Assembly (NCBI GenBank): GCA_947450225.1
Contig: CANFUO010000006.1
Coordinates: forward strand, 1 to 52,809
Length of the DNA: 52,809 bases
Reading direction: 5' to 3'
DNA from: Burkholderiaceae bacterium
GTDB lineage: Bacteria > Pseudomonadota > Gammaproteobacteria > Burkholderiales > Burkholderiaceae
Shown here piece by piece: positions 37,401 to 46,897 of the stretch (within the stretch, counting starts at the first letter, position 1; every line of letters starts with the position of its first letter). Position numbers and translations under genes: made by a program. The notes beneath the pieces are model-generated. The model did not search any database and had not been told where the DNA came from. It was given only the letters and a program-made list of their open reading frames with translations.

Positions 37401-38501
37401 CGTGACTTCCCATTTGGAAATTGCGGTAATTTCTTGGTTTGGCGTAATTTTAAGGTTAAGGCCATTGATTTCATGAATTTGATTGGAGTTTTTTTGAAAT
37501 TGCCACTTCAGTGTATCGACATTCACGGTTTGGACTTTTTGGGACAGTGATTGAGTTGCTCCAATTTGCAGATTTTTCACATGTAAATCAGGTTGATCAT
37601 TTGCCCAAATGACGTTAATTTCCTTTGCTTCAAGCTTGGCATCACTTTTCTGAAAAAAGCCATTTTCAAGACGCGTATTACCGACAAACTCTACTTGACC
37701 AGACCCTGATTTGATTGGGAGTTTAGTTATTTTGAGTAAATTAGCAATATTGATTTTTCTGATATCCACATGGAACTCACCCTTCCAATTGCGCCAATTA
37801 GAAGCATTTGATAGGGATTGATGATTAAAGTCACCTGAGAAATTGAAAATTCCTTGAGTTGGTTTGACATATGCGCTTAAGTTAATCAAATGATTATTCA
37901 TTTGATTTTTCAAGGAAAAGTTTTCAACCGTAAAGTGATTAATTGAATCGCCCTCAAAATCATCAATGACAGTTACATTGAGATTCTGGGTTTGGATGTT
38001 TCTCTCATTCAAAACCCATGCCAATAGGTTTGAATCGCCACCAGTATTAGCAACAGGAATACCAGCGAAACTCCAACTACCCTTTTCGTCACGTTTTGCA
38101 GTCAAAGAAATATTTTCAGAGTCGAGGTAATAAAAGCGCGGCGTACCCGACCAAACCGAGCTCCAAGAGACGATCCCGGATATCTTTGGTATTTCTAAAA
38201 CTGGTGGATTGCTAGATTCATTTGATTTAAGCTCTTGTGTAAAAGTGATGTTTTCAATCACAAAGCTAGGACGAAAGAGTTCCCACTCCGCCTTGATGGA
38301 GCCAATTTGGGCATGAATGCCAAGTTCTTTACTGATTAATTGAGTGAATTGATCTTTTCTGGTCTCTATTTGGGGCCAAATCAAGAATCGAATCACAACT
38401 TGGGAGATGAGCAACAAGGTCAACAGAAGACCAATCAACCCGTATATTGACACTCTGAGCAACCGAGATTGGCTCAAAAAGCTTTTTAAGTGATTTAACA
38501 T
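34413..38501 (-). CDS. yhdP: YhdP family protein (AsmA-like envelope protein)
   Basis: A 1,362-residue protein with one N-terminal transmembrane helix (about 17-38) and a very long periplasmic part made of repeating beta-rich segments, typical of the AsmA-like clan. E. coli YhdP is 1,266 residues and, with TamB and YdbH, carries phospholipids from inner to outer membrane. The C-terminal part FEMKSTLARIASRGTINLNRETQDLRV-like sequence and the PIIGITTMIGQYLF region are characteristic. It is first in yhdP-nit-tldD and divergent from glnE. Confidence 0.88.
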   Translation of the reverse strand: MLNHLKSFLSQSRLLRVSIYGLIGLLLTLLLISQVVIRFLIWPQIETRKDQFTQLISKELGIHAQIGSIKAEWELFRPSFVIENITFTQELKSNESSNPPVLEIPKISGIVSWSSVWSGTPRFYYLDSENISLTAKRDEKGSWSFAGIPVANTGGDSNLLAWVLNERNIQTQNLNVTVIDDFEGDSINHFTVENFSLKNQMNNHLINLSAYVKPTQGIFNFSGDFNHQSLSNASNWRNWKGEFHVDIRKINIANLLKITKLPIKSGSGQVEFVGNTRLENGFFQKSDAKLEAKEINVIWANDQPDLHVKNLQIGATQSLSQKVQTVNVDTLKWQFQKNSNQIHEINGLNLKITPNQEITAISKWEVTAPLLPITEIALLTQSLPLPVKIYKPLRQTQPEGVIEKLHFIWHKEKQERLFLSRQNEHVEFEILGSLKNVGWKPYGNSVPGVKGLNGEIQSTPQNGKFLLNTSDLTLESAYYFHDSKVTLPSASGEITWQQKDSQWLIGFKDILLKNSQSQIQANGSYLTNSKTNPDQLDIDVQLANMNANQLLNTIPKIIAPTTMSYLRSTISGGSLVNSSLSIHGPTTDIPFDQKSKNQFKLNLHVKNGIYRPVATDKKIKGEWPSFDKVNADISMENNLLKVDAPSGYFKNVQIKDFQVGMDVSKSPNVLEVKGNADGPLSQFLEYLVATPIGYKWQPELKKIAITGNAQLNLDLNHQFGDKENTKILAKVGLDKNQIRWGKNPPGIISKSTLELDEKGLKKADINGTFMGGPLSIKTNPTNENQIDVNADVDSALLLGLFSASQDMNDDFIARLVSGKMGIQGNVLRKVDDTALNFTLDLKSTSLNLPKPLFKAAGDTLLGFFKMNVRSSNNAQAADWQLKLGNFIESSGQLMNHQIDKVTVLIGNAAPPTSSNGVQIAVDVKTIELDRWLKLLDGFNESNPNYLERFSTKSDPQSPILPIQITGKANQLMFLNREFDQVTLEATETNSDWNAVLRAKNIDGNLFWQSKNASLPFGAIKANFKQLHFPSASNPSSSSNSSKNSLRNLPSMDINIADLNVGTMQFGETSLQAVASLTDWKLVQLSTINKSGVMTLKGNWDLPSGNQIGKTSLNVDLQTNNAGDLLSAMGLKDNVIDRGKGTVQGNLTWQGSPVDFNTLSLNGDLKLDLKNGSILQVDPGAAKLLGILSLQSLFKFATLNFQGSLGETVKSGTSFDEITMSANIRRGNIRTNDFEMKSTLARIASRGTINLNRETQDLRVTIYPRINFGSASLAAFYFVTPIIGITTMIGQYLFSSGINKALQTDLLIQGDWKNPEVIPLDQSGQPLDQETLQNIRRKSLLKEPVQNPTEKNRTLETVPTTTP

Positions 38502-38593
38502 TCTGTTTTAGAAGAATTTATTGAATTTTTAAATATCATCAGGCTTATTATCCGACATGGTGATGAAGTCTTTCAATTTTGATAAGATTTGCT

Positions 38594-41362
38594 ATGAATG
38601 CAACTTTAGAGCTTTCTAAAAAATACTCTCAGTTTATAGAGTCTAAACTCCTTGCGAATCCAAAATGGGAGGAGTGGTTACTTACCAACTCTCAAAGTCC
38701 CGTAGAGCTGTGTTTAATCGAGCGTACTTTTAGGGACAAACTAGGCCCCAATTATCGAGAGCTTGTGGAAGAGGAGTTTCTAGCCCACATTCGGGTTGCA
38801 CGTCAAAAAATCATGCTAGCTTTAGGCGTTCGGGATCTTGCCATGGATGCTAGTTTGAATGAGATTATGCAAGCAGTTACGCATATGGCTGAACTCGCAA
38901 TTGAATTAGTTGCGCAGTATTACGCTTTTCAATTGCAGCAAATTTACGGGAAGCCTTTATATCCCAACCAAGAGGAAATGAAATTATGGGTCATGGGGAT
39001 GGGAAAACTTGGTGGTCGGGAGCTCAATGTAAGCTCTGACATCGATTTAATTTTTTTATACGACTCAGATGGACAAACTTCTGGTGGCAATAAGACGATC
39101 ACCCATCATGAATGGTTTACGCTTCTTGGCAAAAGAATCATTAAAGGACTAACAGAACTCACCTCAGATGGATTTATTTTTCGTGTCGATATGCGCTTAA
39201 GACCCAATGGTGATTCTGGCCCCTTAGTTTGTTCTTTGAAAATGTTGGAAGAGTATTTTATTGTTCAGGGTAGGGAGTGGGAACGTTATGCTTGGATAAA
39301 GGCGCGTTTGGTATACCCGCTGACTGAAGACGATGGATCTGGTTTGTGCCCTGCACTGACAACAGTAGTCAAGCCATTTGTGTATAGAAAATATCTAGAC
39401 TATGGAATCATTGACGCAGTGAGAAACTTGCATCATCAGATTCGATATGAGGCCAACTTAAGGGCTACCCAATTTCCTGATAGGGCGGCCGATATCAAGT
39501 TAGGTATAGGGGGTATTCGTGAAATAGAATTTTTGGCACAAATGTATCAACTCATTCGAGGGGGACAAGAAGCACAGCTCAGAACTCGACCGACAGTAAA
39601 AACGCTAGAGACATTACAAGATTTAGCCTATATGCCGAGTGAGCAAGTACAGGAATTAATTACAGCGTATTATTTTTATAGAAAATTAGAACATCGATTG
39701 CAGTGGTGGCGTGACGCTCAGATTCATTATTTACCCATTGATGAGGCCGCGTTACAAAGACTCGCTCAAACGATGGGTTTTGAAACGAAAGACTTATTTT
39801 TAGAGCAATTAAAGGGATATCAAACCACTGTTGCAAAACTCTTTTCCGATGCATTCACTTTGGAACAAGAGCATGATATTGCAAATGATTCACAGGAACT
39901 TTTAGGGGTATTTAACTTTTATCCTGAGTTTAAGCAAAGGTATGAAAGCTTTCTCAAAAGTCAAAAATATCAATTATGTAACGATGTATCGAAGCAAAAT
40001 CTTCATATTATTTTTTTGCGCGCATCAGAGATAGAGCCCAACATTTCAGAAAAAGTACTGAATAAATTTTTAGAACTTATCGAAGTTATTCTCAGAAGAA
40101 CCGTTTATCTTTCTCTATTGAGAGAATACCCTATGGTTATAGAAAGAGTAATTCTGTTATTGAATGAGTCTAATTGGGGTGCGATGTACCTGATTAAACA
40201 TCCACACTTATTAGATGAGTTCATACAAAATCACTCTAGTACACAACCAGAAATAGATCCACAAGCATATTGGCTAAATTGGCAAAAGCAATTAAGAAAA
40301 AAATTAGATGTACTAGAGCTTGAGGCAGATAGTCAGGAGCAAGTATGGAATATTTTGAGAGATACCCACCATTCAGAGGTTTTTCAAACCCTACTTGCTG
40401 ATTTAGGAATTGCACGAAGTGTTCGGCTGAGTGTGGAGCAAGTGAGTGATCGTCTATCGGCGATGGCGGACATTGTGGTGCAAGAGACCTTATCAAGCAT
40501 TTGGGCAACCTTGGTTAGCAAAAAGCCGCAATTGCTAAAGGATTTATTTGAATCAGGGTTTGGCGTAATTGCCTATGGAAAATTGGGGGGTAAAGAGCTT
40601 GGCTATGGTTCAGATTTAGATTTGGTCTTTATCTATGACGATTTGAATCCAAACTTCAGAGAAGACTTACTAGACGATTATTTAAAAGTGGTCCGTCGTT
40701 TCATTATGTGTTGTACTACAGTTACTAGCTCAGGTGTTCTATTTGAAGTAGATACTCGCCTGCGACCGAATGGCGAAGCTGGATTAATGATGACTAGTCT
40801 TACTGCATTTGCCTCATATCAAATGCAGCAAGGAAGTAATACAGCTTGGATTTGGGAACATCAAGCCTTAACACGAGCGAGATTTTGTGCGGGTAATTTG
40901 TCTGTTCAAGACCGCTTTGAGGCAATTAGGTCCAAGGTCATCTGTATCAAAAGAAACCGATCCGAGCTAAGGAAAAGCATCATTGATATGCGTCTAAAAA
41001 TCCATGAAGGGCACCCCAACCGATCCGAGAATTTCGATTTAAAACATGATACTGGTGGAATGGTTGATATTGAATTTATGATTCAATACATAGTGTTGTC
41101 CTTTGCACATGAATTTTCTGTATTACAAGCAAATGTTGGCAACATTGCCTTGCTTAACATTGCAGCAAACTTAGGTATTCTCAGTCCAGAAAGCGCCACA
41201 GGTGTTTCTAGCGCCTATCGATTATTTCGTCAAAAGCAGCATCAATTACGTTTAGAGGGCCATACAGTGGCGCGGGTAAATCACGAAGAGTTTTCACAAT
41301 TGCTAGCAAATGCCCAAGACCAAGTAAAGCAATTATGGCAAAAGCTGATGATAGGTACTTAA
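38594..41362 (+). CDS. glnE: Glutamine synthetase adenylyltransferase/deadenylase
   Basis: A 922-residue bifunctional enzyme that adenylylates and deadenylylates glutamine synthetase in response to PII and glutamine. Both nucleotidyltransferase sites are intact: GMGKLGGRELNVSSDIDL (about 136) in the deadenylylase half and AYGKLGGKELGYGSDLDL (about 660) in the adenylylase half. ATG 38594 was preferred over the upstream in-frame TTG 38579. Its stop overlaps the convergent recN stop by 4 bp. Confidence 0.94.
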   Translation: MNATLELSKKYSQFIESKLLANPKWEEWLLTNSQSPVELCLIERTFRDKLGPNYRELVEEEFLAHIRVARQKIMLALGVRDLAMDASLNEIMQAVTHMAELAIELVAQYYAFQLQQIYGKPLYPNQEEMKLWVMGMGKLGGRELNVSSDIDLIFLYDSDGQTSGGNKTITHHEWFTLLGKRIIKGLTELTSDGFIFRVDMRLRPNGDSGPLVCSLKMLEEYFIVQGREWERYAWIKARLVYPLTEDDGSGLCPALTTVVKPFVYRKYLDYGIIDAVRNLHHQIRYEANLRATQFPDRAADIKLGIGGIREIEFLAQMYQLIRGGQEAQLRTRPTVKTLETLQDLAYMPSEQVQELITAYYFYRKLEHRLQWWRDAQIHYLPIDEAALQRLAQTMGFETKDLFLEQLKGYQTTVAKLFSDAFTLEQEHDIANDSQELLGVFNFYPEFKQRYESFLKSQKYQLCNDVSKQNLHIIFLRASEIEPNISEKVLNKFLELIEVILRRTVYLSLLREYPMVIERVILLLNESNWGAMYLIKHPHLLDEFIQNHSSTQPEIDPQAYWLNWQKQLRKKLDVLELEADSQEQVWNILRDTHHSEVFQTLLADLGIARSVRLSVEQVSDRLSAMADIVVQETLSSIWATLVSKKPQLLKDLFESGFGVIAYGKLGGKELGYGSDLDLVFIYDDLNPNFREDLLDDYLKVVRRFIMCCTTVTSSGVLFEVDTRLRPNGEAGLMMTSLTAFASYQMQQGSNTAWIWEHQALTRARFCAGNLSVQDRFEAIRSKVICIKRNRSELRKSIIDMRLKIHEGHPNRSENFDLKHDTGGMVDIEFMIQYIVLSFAHEFSVLQANVGNIALLNIAANLGILSPESATGVSSAYRLFRQKQHQLRLEGHTVARVNHEEFSQLLANAQDQVKQLWQKLMIGT

Positions 41363-43026
41363 TGCTCGAGTAATTCCCTGGCGTGACGCAGAGTTGTATC
41401 TGTAATAGCAGCGCCACCTAACATCCTAGCAATTTCGTGCACACGGTCTTGGCGACTTAATACTTGTATATCACTAATCGTTTGATTGTTATCAATCAGT
41501 TTTTGTACACGCCATTGATGGTCTCCTTGAGAGGCAACTTGGGGTAAATGTGTCACACAAAGAACTTGATGGGTCTGACCCAATTGTTTGAGTCGATTGC
41601 CAACAGTTTGAGCAACAGCACCGCCAATACCGGCATCTACCTCATCAAAAATCAAAGTCGGAATCGGACTTGCGCTACTCGCAATGACCGCAATAGCTAA
41701 ACTAATACGAGCCAGTTCGCCACCAGAAGCCACTTTTGAAATAGGCCGTGGCTGAACTCCAGGGTGTCCTGCAACTAAAAATTCAATATTTTCCAAACCA
41801 TATTGAGAGCCTTGTTCTTGCGGCACTAATTCAATCATCAAGCGACCACCCGTCATGGCAAGATCTTGCATCGCCAGCGTTACGGATTGCGCCAACTGCT
41901 CGGCAGCCACTCGTCTTGAAGCAGATAATTTTTTGGCTAATTGCAAATAAGTTTGCCAGGCTTTTGCAATTTCTTTTTCTAGGGCTTCCAGGTTTTGCGC
42001 AGCTTCTAAAGAAGCGAGTTCCTCTTGCATTTGCGCCCAGATTCTGGGTAATTCGGCGGGTCCGCAGTGCAGCTTTTTTGCTAAGCGATAATATTCTTGT
42101 AACCTTGAATCAATGAGTTCGAGACGTTGTGGATCTAAGTCTAATTTTTGAAGATAACGATTAATCGTATGAGCTGCTTCATCAATTTGGATAGTGGCAG
42201 GTTCAAGAGCCTCTTTTGCACCTACTAATGCGCCATCGAGATTAACTAAGTCGTCTAATAAGTTTTGCGCTTTTGATAATTGATCTAGAAGGGCATTGTC
42301 ACCATCACTAAGGAGATTAACTAAAGCCTGAGCACCTTCAATTAACTCTGCCGCATTGGAGAGTCGACTATGTTCAACTTCGATTTCACTCCACTCGCCA
42401 ACTTGAGGTGCTAGCAGGCTTAACTCTTCCAACTGCCAAGATAAGCGTTCTTTTTCTTTAGCGATATTCTGACCAGCATTTTTGGCTAATTGAAGTTTTT
42501 TGTCGATACTTAACCAATGCTTATAAGCCAAGGCAACTTGTTCTTGTAGGGGCATTAAGTGCGCATGACGATCGAGTAACGCGCGTTGTGCACCTGGCTT
42601 GAGTAAGAGTTGATGTTCATGTTGCCCATGAATGTCAACCAGTTGCTCGCCGATATCACGCAATTGCGCCAAGGTGGCGTTGCTACCATTGATATAACCC
42701 TTAGTCCTACCTGTTGATTCGATGATACGTTTTAATTGGACATAGTTACCACCATCCTCTAGAGGAAAGCCAAACTCTTCCAGCCAGGGGTTTAGTATCT
42801 TTTGCAGGGATTCGGAGATATAAAAGTTCGCACAGATTTGTGCTCGAGAGCAAGTTTCTCTGATTAATGAACTATCTGCTTTTTCACCCATGGCAATGGC
42901 AAGGGCGTCCAATAAAATAGATTTACCAGCACCAGTTTCACCAGTAAGGACAGTAAAACCATGTGAGAGGTCTAATTCGAGTTGACGAACAATCACAAAA
43001 TCGCGGATATCCAAACTTTGAAGCAT
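41359..43026 (-). CDS. recN: DNA repair protein RecN
   Basis: A 555-residue SMC-like ATPase for double-strand break repair. Walker A GETGAGKSILLDALAIAMG lies near the N-terminus, a long central coiled coil follows (about 150-370), and the ABC signature KVASGGELARISLAI and Walker B TLIFDEVDAGIGG are near the C-terminus. The length equals E. coli RecN (553). It starts 3 nt after nadK. Confidence 0.95.
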   Translation of the reverse strand: MLQSLDIRDFVIVRQLELDLSHGFTVLTGETGAGKSILLDALAIAMGEKADSSLIRETCSRAQICANFYISESLQKILNPWLEEFGFPLEDGGNYVQLKRIIESTGRTKGYINGSNATLAQLRDIGEQLVDIHGQHEHQLLLKPGAQRALLDRHAHLMPLQEQVALAYKHWLSIDKKLQLAKNAGQNIAKEKERLSWQLEELSLLAPQVGEWSEIEVEHSRLSNAAELIEGAQALVNLLSDGDNALLDQLSKAQNLLDDLVNLDGALVGAKEALEPATIQIDEAAHTINRYLQKLDLDPQRLELIDSRLQEYYRLAKKLHCGPAELPRIWAQMQEELASLEAAQNLEALEKEIAKAWQTYLQLAKKLSASRRVAAEQLAQSVTLAMQDLAMTGGRLMIELVPQEQGSQYGLENIEFLVAGHPGVQPRPISKVASGGELARISLAIAVIASSASPIPTLIFDEVDAGIGGAVAQTVGNRLKQLGQTHQVLCVTHLPQVASQGDHQWRVQKLIDNNQTISDIQVLSRQDRVHEIARMLGGAAITDTTLRHARELLEH

Positions 43027-43029
43027 AGA

Positions 43030-43929
43030 TTAAAAAGACGAAGGATACTCGTTCCAATGTAATTTTTCACGTAGGGTTTTGTAATCGCTATGCCCTTTGG
43101 GGTGTAATAAGGTAACTTGCTTTGATGATTTTTTTACCTTAACTTGATCGCCAACTTGCAAAATAGACAATGACTGCATATCGAAGTGGGCGCTAACATC
43201 CTTGCCGCCGGCGACCTCAATCACGATCTCTACATCATCTGGCAAAACGATGGGACGATTCGATAATGCATGCGGGGAGATAGGAGTGAGAACCATTCCC
43301 GCAACTCTTGGATGGAGAATAGGGCCACCAGCAGAAAGACTGTATGCAGTTGAGCCTGTAGGTGTGGCCACAATGAGACCATCGGATCTTTGGTTATACA
43401 TAAAGCTGCCATTTACCTGCACCGATAATTCAACCATTCCGGTTAGCCTTGAGCGATTTACAACCACATCATTAAAGGCTAGGCCTTGATGGGTAGTGAC
43501 ACCATCTCGAATAACAGTAGCTTCTAAAAGATTTCTAGAGTCCGATTCATAGTTTCCAGACAGCATTTGGGGAATCAGCAATTCAACTTCTTGAAGGGGG
43601 ATGTCGGTCATATAGCCTAAACGCCCCATATTAATACCGATAACCGGAATATTAGCTCCGGCCAAATGGCGACTAACACCTAAAAGGGTGCCATCACCCC
43701 CAATAACTATCACCACATCAATATTGCCTAGAATTTGATTAATGTTAATCGTAGGACGGTGTTGATTTTGGGTAAAGGTAGCTGTTTCTTCTTCAATCCA
43801 TACTGAGCAACCTTGGGCTTGAATCAATCCAGAAAGTTGATCAAGAACATGGCCAATGCCTTCAGCTTGAAACTTACCAATTAAGGCAACCCTAGAAAAA
43901 ATGGATGCAGATGAATTTTTTGTCGTCAT
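43030..43929 (-). CDS. nadK: NAD kinase
   Basis: A 299-residue enzyme that makes NADP+ from NAD+. The catalytic GGDGTLLGVSRHL motif, NMGRLGYMTD, and RSDGLIVATPTGSTAYSLSAGGPI are all present. The start ATG 43929 was chosen; a TTG at 43950 would add seven residues and has no better signal. It is co-transcribed with recN and divergent from hrcA, the usual arrangement in betaproteobacteria. Confidence 0.94.
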   Translation of the reverse strand: MTTKNSSASIFSRVALIGKFQAEGIGHVLDQLSGLIQAQGCSVWIEEETATFTQNQHRPTININQILGNIDVVIVIGGDGTLLGVSRHLAGANIPVIGINMGRLGYMTDIPLQEVELLIPQMLSGNYESDSRNLLEATVIRDGVTTHQGLAFNDVVVNRSRLTGMVELSVQVNGSFMYNQRSDGLIVATPTGSTAYSLSAGGPILHPRVAGMVLTPISPHALSNRPIVLPDDVEIVIEVAGGKDVSAHFDMQSLSILQVGDQVKVKKSSKQVTLLHPKGHSDYKTLREKLHWNEYPSSF

Positions 43930-43997
43930 TCCTTGATTAAACCATAGCAAAAGAACACTTTCAAACTAATCCTGCATCCAAAAGTCACAAGATTGGT

Positions 43998-44003
43998 TAG
44001 AAT
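43998..44003 (+). promoter_or_regulatory. -10 hexamer of hrcA (possibly leaderless)
   Basis: TAGAAT (5 of 6 matches) ends 10 nt before ATG 44014, with no SD between. No CIRCE-like inverted repeat (TTAGCACTC-N9-GAGTGCTAA) is visible in the nadK-hrcA spacer. Confidence 0.4.
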
Positions 44004-44013
44004 CACTACTTAT

Positions 44014-45030
44014 ATGGATAAAAGAGCACGTGAACTTCTTAAAACCTTAATAGAAAGATATATTTCTGAGGGGCAACCCGTTGGTTCAAGAACCCTATCA
44101 AGGCATTCGGGCTTAGATTTATCGGCTGCAACCATTCGAAATGTGATGGCAGACCTTGAGGAAATGGGGTTTGTTACAAGTCCGCATACATCTTCAGGGC
44201 GTATTCCGACACCACGAGGTTACCGTCTATTTGTGGATACGATGCTGACGATGCAACCATTGGAGGCGGCAGCATCAAAAGAAGCTTTTGATGAGATACA
44301 GCCAGATTCACCACAGCGTGTGATTGCAGCAGCAGCCCAAGTTTTATCCAATTTATCTAGTTTCGCTGGTGTGGTGATGGCTCCAAAACGCACCCATGTT
44401 TTTCGGCAAATTGAATTCCTACGATTATCAGAAAAAAGAGTTTTACTGATTTTAGTTTCTCCACAAGGTGATGTTCAGAATCGTATATTGGCAACGCATA
44501 AAGATTACTCACCTTCAGAGTTAATTGAGGCAAGTAATTACATCAACTCCCATTACGCTGGCCTTGATTTTGAGGCCGTTCGTCAGGGCTTAAAACACGA
44601 ATTAGATGGTTTAAAGCATGACATCACTACGTTAATGAATCAGGCCGCAGAGGCTGGATCTGATTCGTATAATGAAGACCATGAAGCAGTCATTATTTCT
44701 GGCGAGAAAAAATTATTAGAGGTGGGTGAGTTGGTCTCTGATATGGATAAAATTAAACGTTTATTTCATGTATTTGAGCACCGCACAGGATTGATTCAAT
44801 TATTAGACGAATCAAGTAAAGCCAATGGCGTTAAGATTTTTATTGGCGGAGAGAGTGAGTTGGTGCCTATCGATGATATGGCAATTATTACAGCGCCCTA
44901 CCAGGTCAACGGCATCATTGTGGGAACACTTGGAGTAATAGGCCCAACGCGCATGGCTTATGATCGCGTCATACCGATCGTTGACATTACAGCAAAATTG
45001 CTGAGTAGCGCGCTTAGTCAAAATTCTTAA
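44014..45030 (+). CDS. hrcA: Heat-inducible transcription repressor HrcA
   Basis: A 338-residue repressor of groESL-type operons that binds CIRCE elements. The N-terminal winged helix [30 protein letters not shown] is canonical, with [31 protein letters not shown] following and [29 protein letters not shown] at the end. ATG 44014 matches the family N-terminus better than the TTG at 43993. No CIRCE is present in this window, so its targets lie elsewhere. Confidence 0.94.
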   Translation: MDKRARELLKTLIERYISEGQPVGSRTLSRHSGLDLSAATIRNVMADLEEMGFVTSPHTSSGRIPTPRGYRLFVDTMLTMQPLEAAASKEAFDEIQPDSPQRVIAAAAQVLSNLSSFAGVVMAPKRTHVFRQIEFLRLSEKRVLLILVSPQGDVQNRILATHKDYSPSELIEASNYINSHYAGLDFEAVRQGLKHELDGLKHDITTLMNQAAEAGSDSYNEDHEAVIISGEKKLLEVGELVSDMDKIKRLFHVFEHRTGLIQLLDESSKANGVKIFIGGESELVPIDDMAIITAPYQVNGIIVGTLGVIGPTRMAYDRVIPIVDITAKLLSSALSQNS

Positions 45031-45044
45031 AACGGAAATTTTTT

Positions 45045-46163
45045 GTGAATAATCAGATTTTAGATCCTCAAATTGCGCATTCGACGAGTGCAAAAGTGGG
45101 TATAGTGGTAGTTAATTTAGGGACGCCAGATGCACCAACGGCAAAAGCCGTCAGAACCTATTTAAAACAATTCTTATCTGACCCTAGGGTGGTAGAAATA
45201 CCTCGGGTCATTTGGTGGATGATTCTCAACTTAATCATTTTGCCAATTCGATCTGGAGCCTCAGCAAAAAAATATGCGAAGGTGTGGATATCTGGAGATA
45301 AAGGTGGCTCGCCACTCCTCGTGCACTCTAAATCCCAAGTGGAATTGCTACGTCAGGCGATTAATCGTGACCCAACAAGACCATTCATTGTGGAACTGGC
45401 GATGCGCTACGGCAACCCATCGATTGAAAGTGTCTTACAAAAAATCAATGATCAAGGCGTAGATCGACTATTGGTTTTGCCTATGTATCCACAGTATTCT
45501 GCGACAACGACAGCATCAACTTTTGATGAAATTTATCGCATTTATAAGGCCTATAGAAATCCACCAAGTCTGAGGATCATCAAACATTTTCACGATCACC
45601 CTTTATATATAAAAGCACTCAAAGCTCAAGTTGAAGAATTTTGGCAACTGCACGGTAGACCTAATTTTTCCGCCGGGGAAAAATTAGTGATGTCCTTTCA
45701 TGGGGTGCCTAAGCGCACTTTAGATATGGGTGATCCTTACCACTGCGAATGCCACAAGACAGGCCGTTTATTAAGAGAGTCTTTAGGGTTAAGTGCGGAA
45801 GAGGCGATGGTGAGTTTTCAGTCTAGATTCGGTAAAGCAGAATGGTTAAAGCCATACACTGCGCCCTTATTGGAGCAATTGGGGCAAAAAGGGACAACTC
45901 GGGTTGATATATTTTGCCCAGGATTTCCAGCGGACTGTTTAGAGACACTTGAAGAGATAGCCATGGAGGGAAAAGAGATTTTTGAGCATGCGGGCGGGAA
46001 AAACTATTTTGCAATTCCATGCATCAACTCCCACCCCGATTGGATTTTGGCTTTACAGGGCATTGCGGAAGAAAATTTACTAGGTTGGAATCCCTTGATT
46101 GATTCAGCGGAAATAACAAAGGAGCGACTGGCCAGGGTCGCCAGTATCCAAGGATCCTTATAA
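45045..46163 (+). CDS. hemH: Ferrochelatase
   Basis: A 372-residue enzyme that inserts Fe2+ into protoporphyrin IX. VVNLGTPDAPTAKAVRTYL, the catalytic His in SFHGVPKRTLDMGDPYHCECHKTGRLL, and the Glu in DCLETLEEIAMEGKE are present. The GTG start at 45045 has CGGAAA about 8 nt upstream. It sits 14 nt after hrcA and before the grpE-dnaK-dnaJ genes. Confidence 0.94.
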   Translation: MNNQILDPQIAHSTSAKVGIVVVNLGTPDAPTAKAVRTYLKQFLSDPRVVEIPRVIWWMILNLIILPIRSGASAKKYAKVWISGDKGGSPLLVHSKSQVELLRQAINRDPTRPFIVELAMRYGNPSIESVLQKINDQGVDRLLVLPMYPQYSATTTASTFDEIYRIYKAYRNPPSLRIIKHFHDHPLYIKALKAQVEEFWQLHGRPNFSAGEKLVMSFHGVPKRTLDMGDPYHCECHKTGRLLRESLGLSAEEAMVSFQSRFGKAEWLKPYTAPLLEQLGQKGTTRVDIFCPGFPADCLETLEEIAMEGKEIFEHAGGKNYFAIPCINSHPDWILALQGIAEENLLGWNPLIDSAEITKERLARVASIQGSL

Positions 46164-46198
46164 AAATAATAAGATCCTATAAAAATTAAAGATAAGCA

Positions 46199-46225
46199 CT
46201 TGAAATAGCTATATATGCCTATAGG
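46199..46225 (+). promoter_or_regulatory. Sigma-32-like promoter of grpE
   Basis: CTTGAAA (46199-46205) matches the heat-shock -35 consensus fully. After about 12 nt comes CCTATAGG, a partial match to CCCCATNT. It lies about 50 nt before grpE. Confidence 0.5.
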
Positions 46226-46276
46226 TTATGAATATAAGACGATTTTTATTCAACCTATACCTTGTAAAGCTTTGAA

Positions 46277-46807
46277 ATGACTGAAGAAAAAAATGAAGTG
46301 CCCAATCATGAGCAAGACCTAGATTCAACTGCTCCTGTGAATCCTGAGATCTCACACGAGCAACAAGTTAATCAATTAACACAATTATTAAATGAAAGTA
46401 AAGACGCTTTTTTAAGAGCCAAAGCAGAGGCTGAGAATGTTCGACGCCGCGCTGTTGATGATGTTGCTAAGGCTCATAAATTTGCGATAGAAAGCTTCGC
46501 AGAGCATTTATTGCCTGTAATGGACAGTATGCACGCAGCTTTACAGCACCACAATGAAGATTTACAGAAATTAAAAGAGGGCGTTGAGCTCACCCTTAAA
46601 CAACTATCTAGTGCCCTAGAAAAAGGGAAAATAGTTCAAATTTATCCAGAGGTAGGCGCTAAATTTGATCCTCATTTACATCAAGCAATCTCCATGGTGG
46701 AGTCAGACCAAGAAGCGAATACGGTGGTATCCGTATTGCAAAAAGGCTACCTCATAGCAGAACGAGTTTTGCGACCTGCATTGGTGACGGTTAGTCAACC
46801 CAAATAA
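46277..46807 (+). CDS. grpE: Nucleotide exchange factor GrpE
   Basis: A 176-residue dimeric exchange factor for DnaK. An acidic, disordered N-terminus is followed by a long coiled coil (about 25-85, including [24 protein letters not shown]) and a C-terminal beta domain ending in [24 protein letters not shown]. It is part of the hrcA-hemH-grpE-dnaK-dnaJ block, with its own sigma-32-like promoter. Confidence 0.95.
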   Translation: MTEEKNEVPNHEQDLDSTAPVNPEISHEQQVNQLTQLLNESKDAFLRAKAEAENVRRRAVDDVAKAHKFAIESFAEHLLPVMDSMHAALQHHNEDLQKLKEGVELTLKQLSSALEKGKIVQIYPEVGAKFDPHLHQAISMVESDQEANTVVSVLQKGYLIAERVLRPALVTVSQPK

Positions 46808-46834
46808 ATGAAAAAATAAAAAACAGGTTTATCT

Positions 46835-46862
46835 CTTGAAACTGTCCAGATAGACCCTATTT
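46835..46862 (+). promoter_or_regulatory. Sigma-32-like promoter of dnaK
   Basis: CTTGAAA (46835-46841), a 13-nt spacer, then CCCTATTT (46855-46862) fit the heat-shock consensus CTTGAAA-N11-16-CCCCATNT well. It lies 35 nt before the dnaK ATG, so dnaK and dnaJ should be heat-induced apart from grpE. Confidence 0.7.
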
Positions 46863-46897
46863 AAAGCATATATAGATTATTTAATAAGGAAATAAAA

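Noticed and set aside
43951..44013. CIRCE operator in front of hrcA
   Set aside because: No TTAGCACTC/GAGTGCTAA pair or clear variant is present in the spacer.
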